Below the pieces are notes generated by a model, which worked only from the letters and a program-made list of their open reading frames with translations, was not told the DNA's origin and did not search any database. Below, in pieces: positions 22,624 to 22,741 of a DNA stretch of 22,741 nucleotides. Location of the stretch: positions 1 to 22,741 of the forward strand of contig JBLHND010000042.1 in assembly GCA_047622605.1 (NCBI GenBank), given 5' to 3'. This stretch comes from Motiliproteus sp047622605 (lineage in GTDB: Bacteria; Pseudomonadota; Gammaproteobacteria; Pseudomonadales; Balneatricaceae). Every line of letters starts with the position of its first letter. The first letter of the stretch is position 1. Both the position numbers and the translations under genes were made by a program.

Positions 22624-22741
22624 ATAGTTTTTAGAGCGACCAGGTAAGCCTGGTCTGGCAACCCCTTATCCGTTAACACCTGATGGGCTAATTCCTTATC
22701 GGCTAATCCCTCGAAAGAGCGGCCGCAATTCATCTCCTCAC
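22608..22741 (-). CDS. C-terminal part of an unidentified protein
   Basis: This minus-strand frame is open from the right window edge to TAG at 22608-22610 and gives at least 43 codons. It reads EEMNCGRSFEGLADKELA, then HQVLTDKGLPDQAYLVAL, then KTILEPL. The composition looks like a real, mostly helical protein, and I do not recognise it. An ATG at 22733 is preceded by GAGGAG with no spacer, so it is unlikely to be the start; the gene probably continues beyond the window. It points towards glyQ in the same orientation. Its last codons and stop are repeated in the 24-bp array downstream, which suggests the array grew from the end of this gene. Confidence 0.45.
   Translation of the reverse strand, partial: EEMNCGRSFEGLADKELAHQVLTDKGLPDQAYLVALKTILEPL

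Noticed and set aside
22409..22627. Plus-strand ORF encoding repeated ATAVPGKD units
   Set aside because: It has no ribosome site, starts at GTG in a promoter region, and is open only because the 24-bp unit is a multiple of three. The minus-strand explanation, with repeated gene ends, fits better.
22718..22728. GCGGCCGC near the right edge as a cloning-vector junction
   Set aside because: The open reading frame continues smoothly through it, and no vector sequence is recognisable.

Overview
The window is the replication-origin neighbourhood of a gammaproteobacterial chromosome. The sequence shows the block rpmH-rnpA-yidC-mnmE on the minus strand, back to back with dnaA-dnaN-recF-gyrB on the plus strand. 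It also holds the 5' end of mnmG, glyQ-glyS, and palindromic ParB-type parS sites. Gene order and protein sequences resemble the Pseudomonadales/Oceanospirillales side of the class, but I cannot name a species. Most of the window is conserved housekeeping DNA. The unusual material lies between these genes.

Layout, left to right. 1-331: 5' end of mnmG (minus). 332-800: AT-rich stretch followed by a cluster of DnaA boxes, the best oriC candidate. 821-1295: two unrelated tandem arrays, one of which repeats the 3' end of a small ORF. 1510-3406: a FadR-type GntR regulator divergent from an AcuI/YhdH-type acrylyl-CoA reductase, sharing a compact promoter/operator region. 3693-7495: mnmE, yidC, rnpA, rpmH (minus), with no yidD between rnpA and yidC. 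7496-7957: a second, smaller set of DnaA boxes in front of dnaA. 7958-14245: dnaA, dnaN, recF, gyrB (plus), closed by a strong terminator. 14500-15093: an outer-membrane beta-barrel gene (minus) broken by one in-frame TGA in its signal peptide. 15696-15920: a cyanase gene cut down to its N-terminal domain. 16008-17240: a HI0933-family flavoprotein. 17241-17667: repeats and two parS sites. 17668-19178: a histone-deacetylase-like hydrolase and gmhB (minus), with a third parS site across their junction. 19302-22333: glyS and glyQ (minus). 22511-22741: a 24-bp tandem array at the 3' end of a gene that runs off the window.

How it fits together. dnaA, dnaN, recF and gyrB supply the initiator, the sliding clamp, gap repair and the gyrase B subunit. 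rpmH, rnpA, yidC, mnmE and mnmG supply ribosomal protein L34, RNase P protein, membrane insertion and tRNA wobble-uridine modification. parS sites within about 17 kb of the origin fit origin segregation by ParAB. parAB are not in the window and, by analogy with relatives, may lie beyond mnmG. Composite palindromic repeats are scattered through several intergenic gaps. I found no defence, secretion, CRISPR or biosynthetic system. The points most worth checking are the dual DnaA-box clusters, the parS site that doubles as coding sequence, two frame-preserving tandem duplications of gene 3' ends, and two recently damaged genes.
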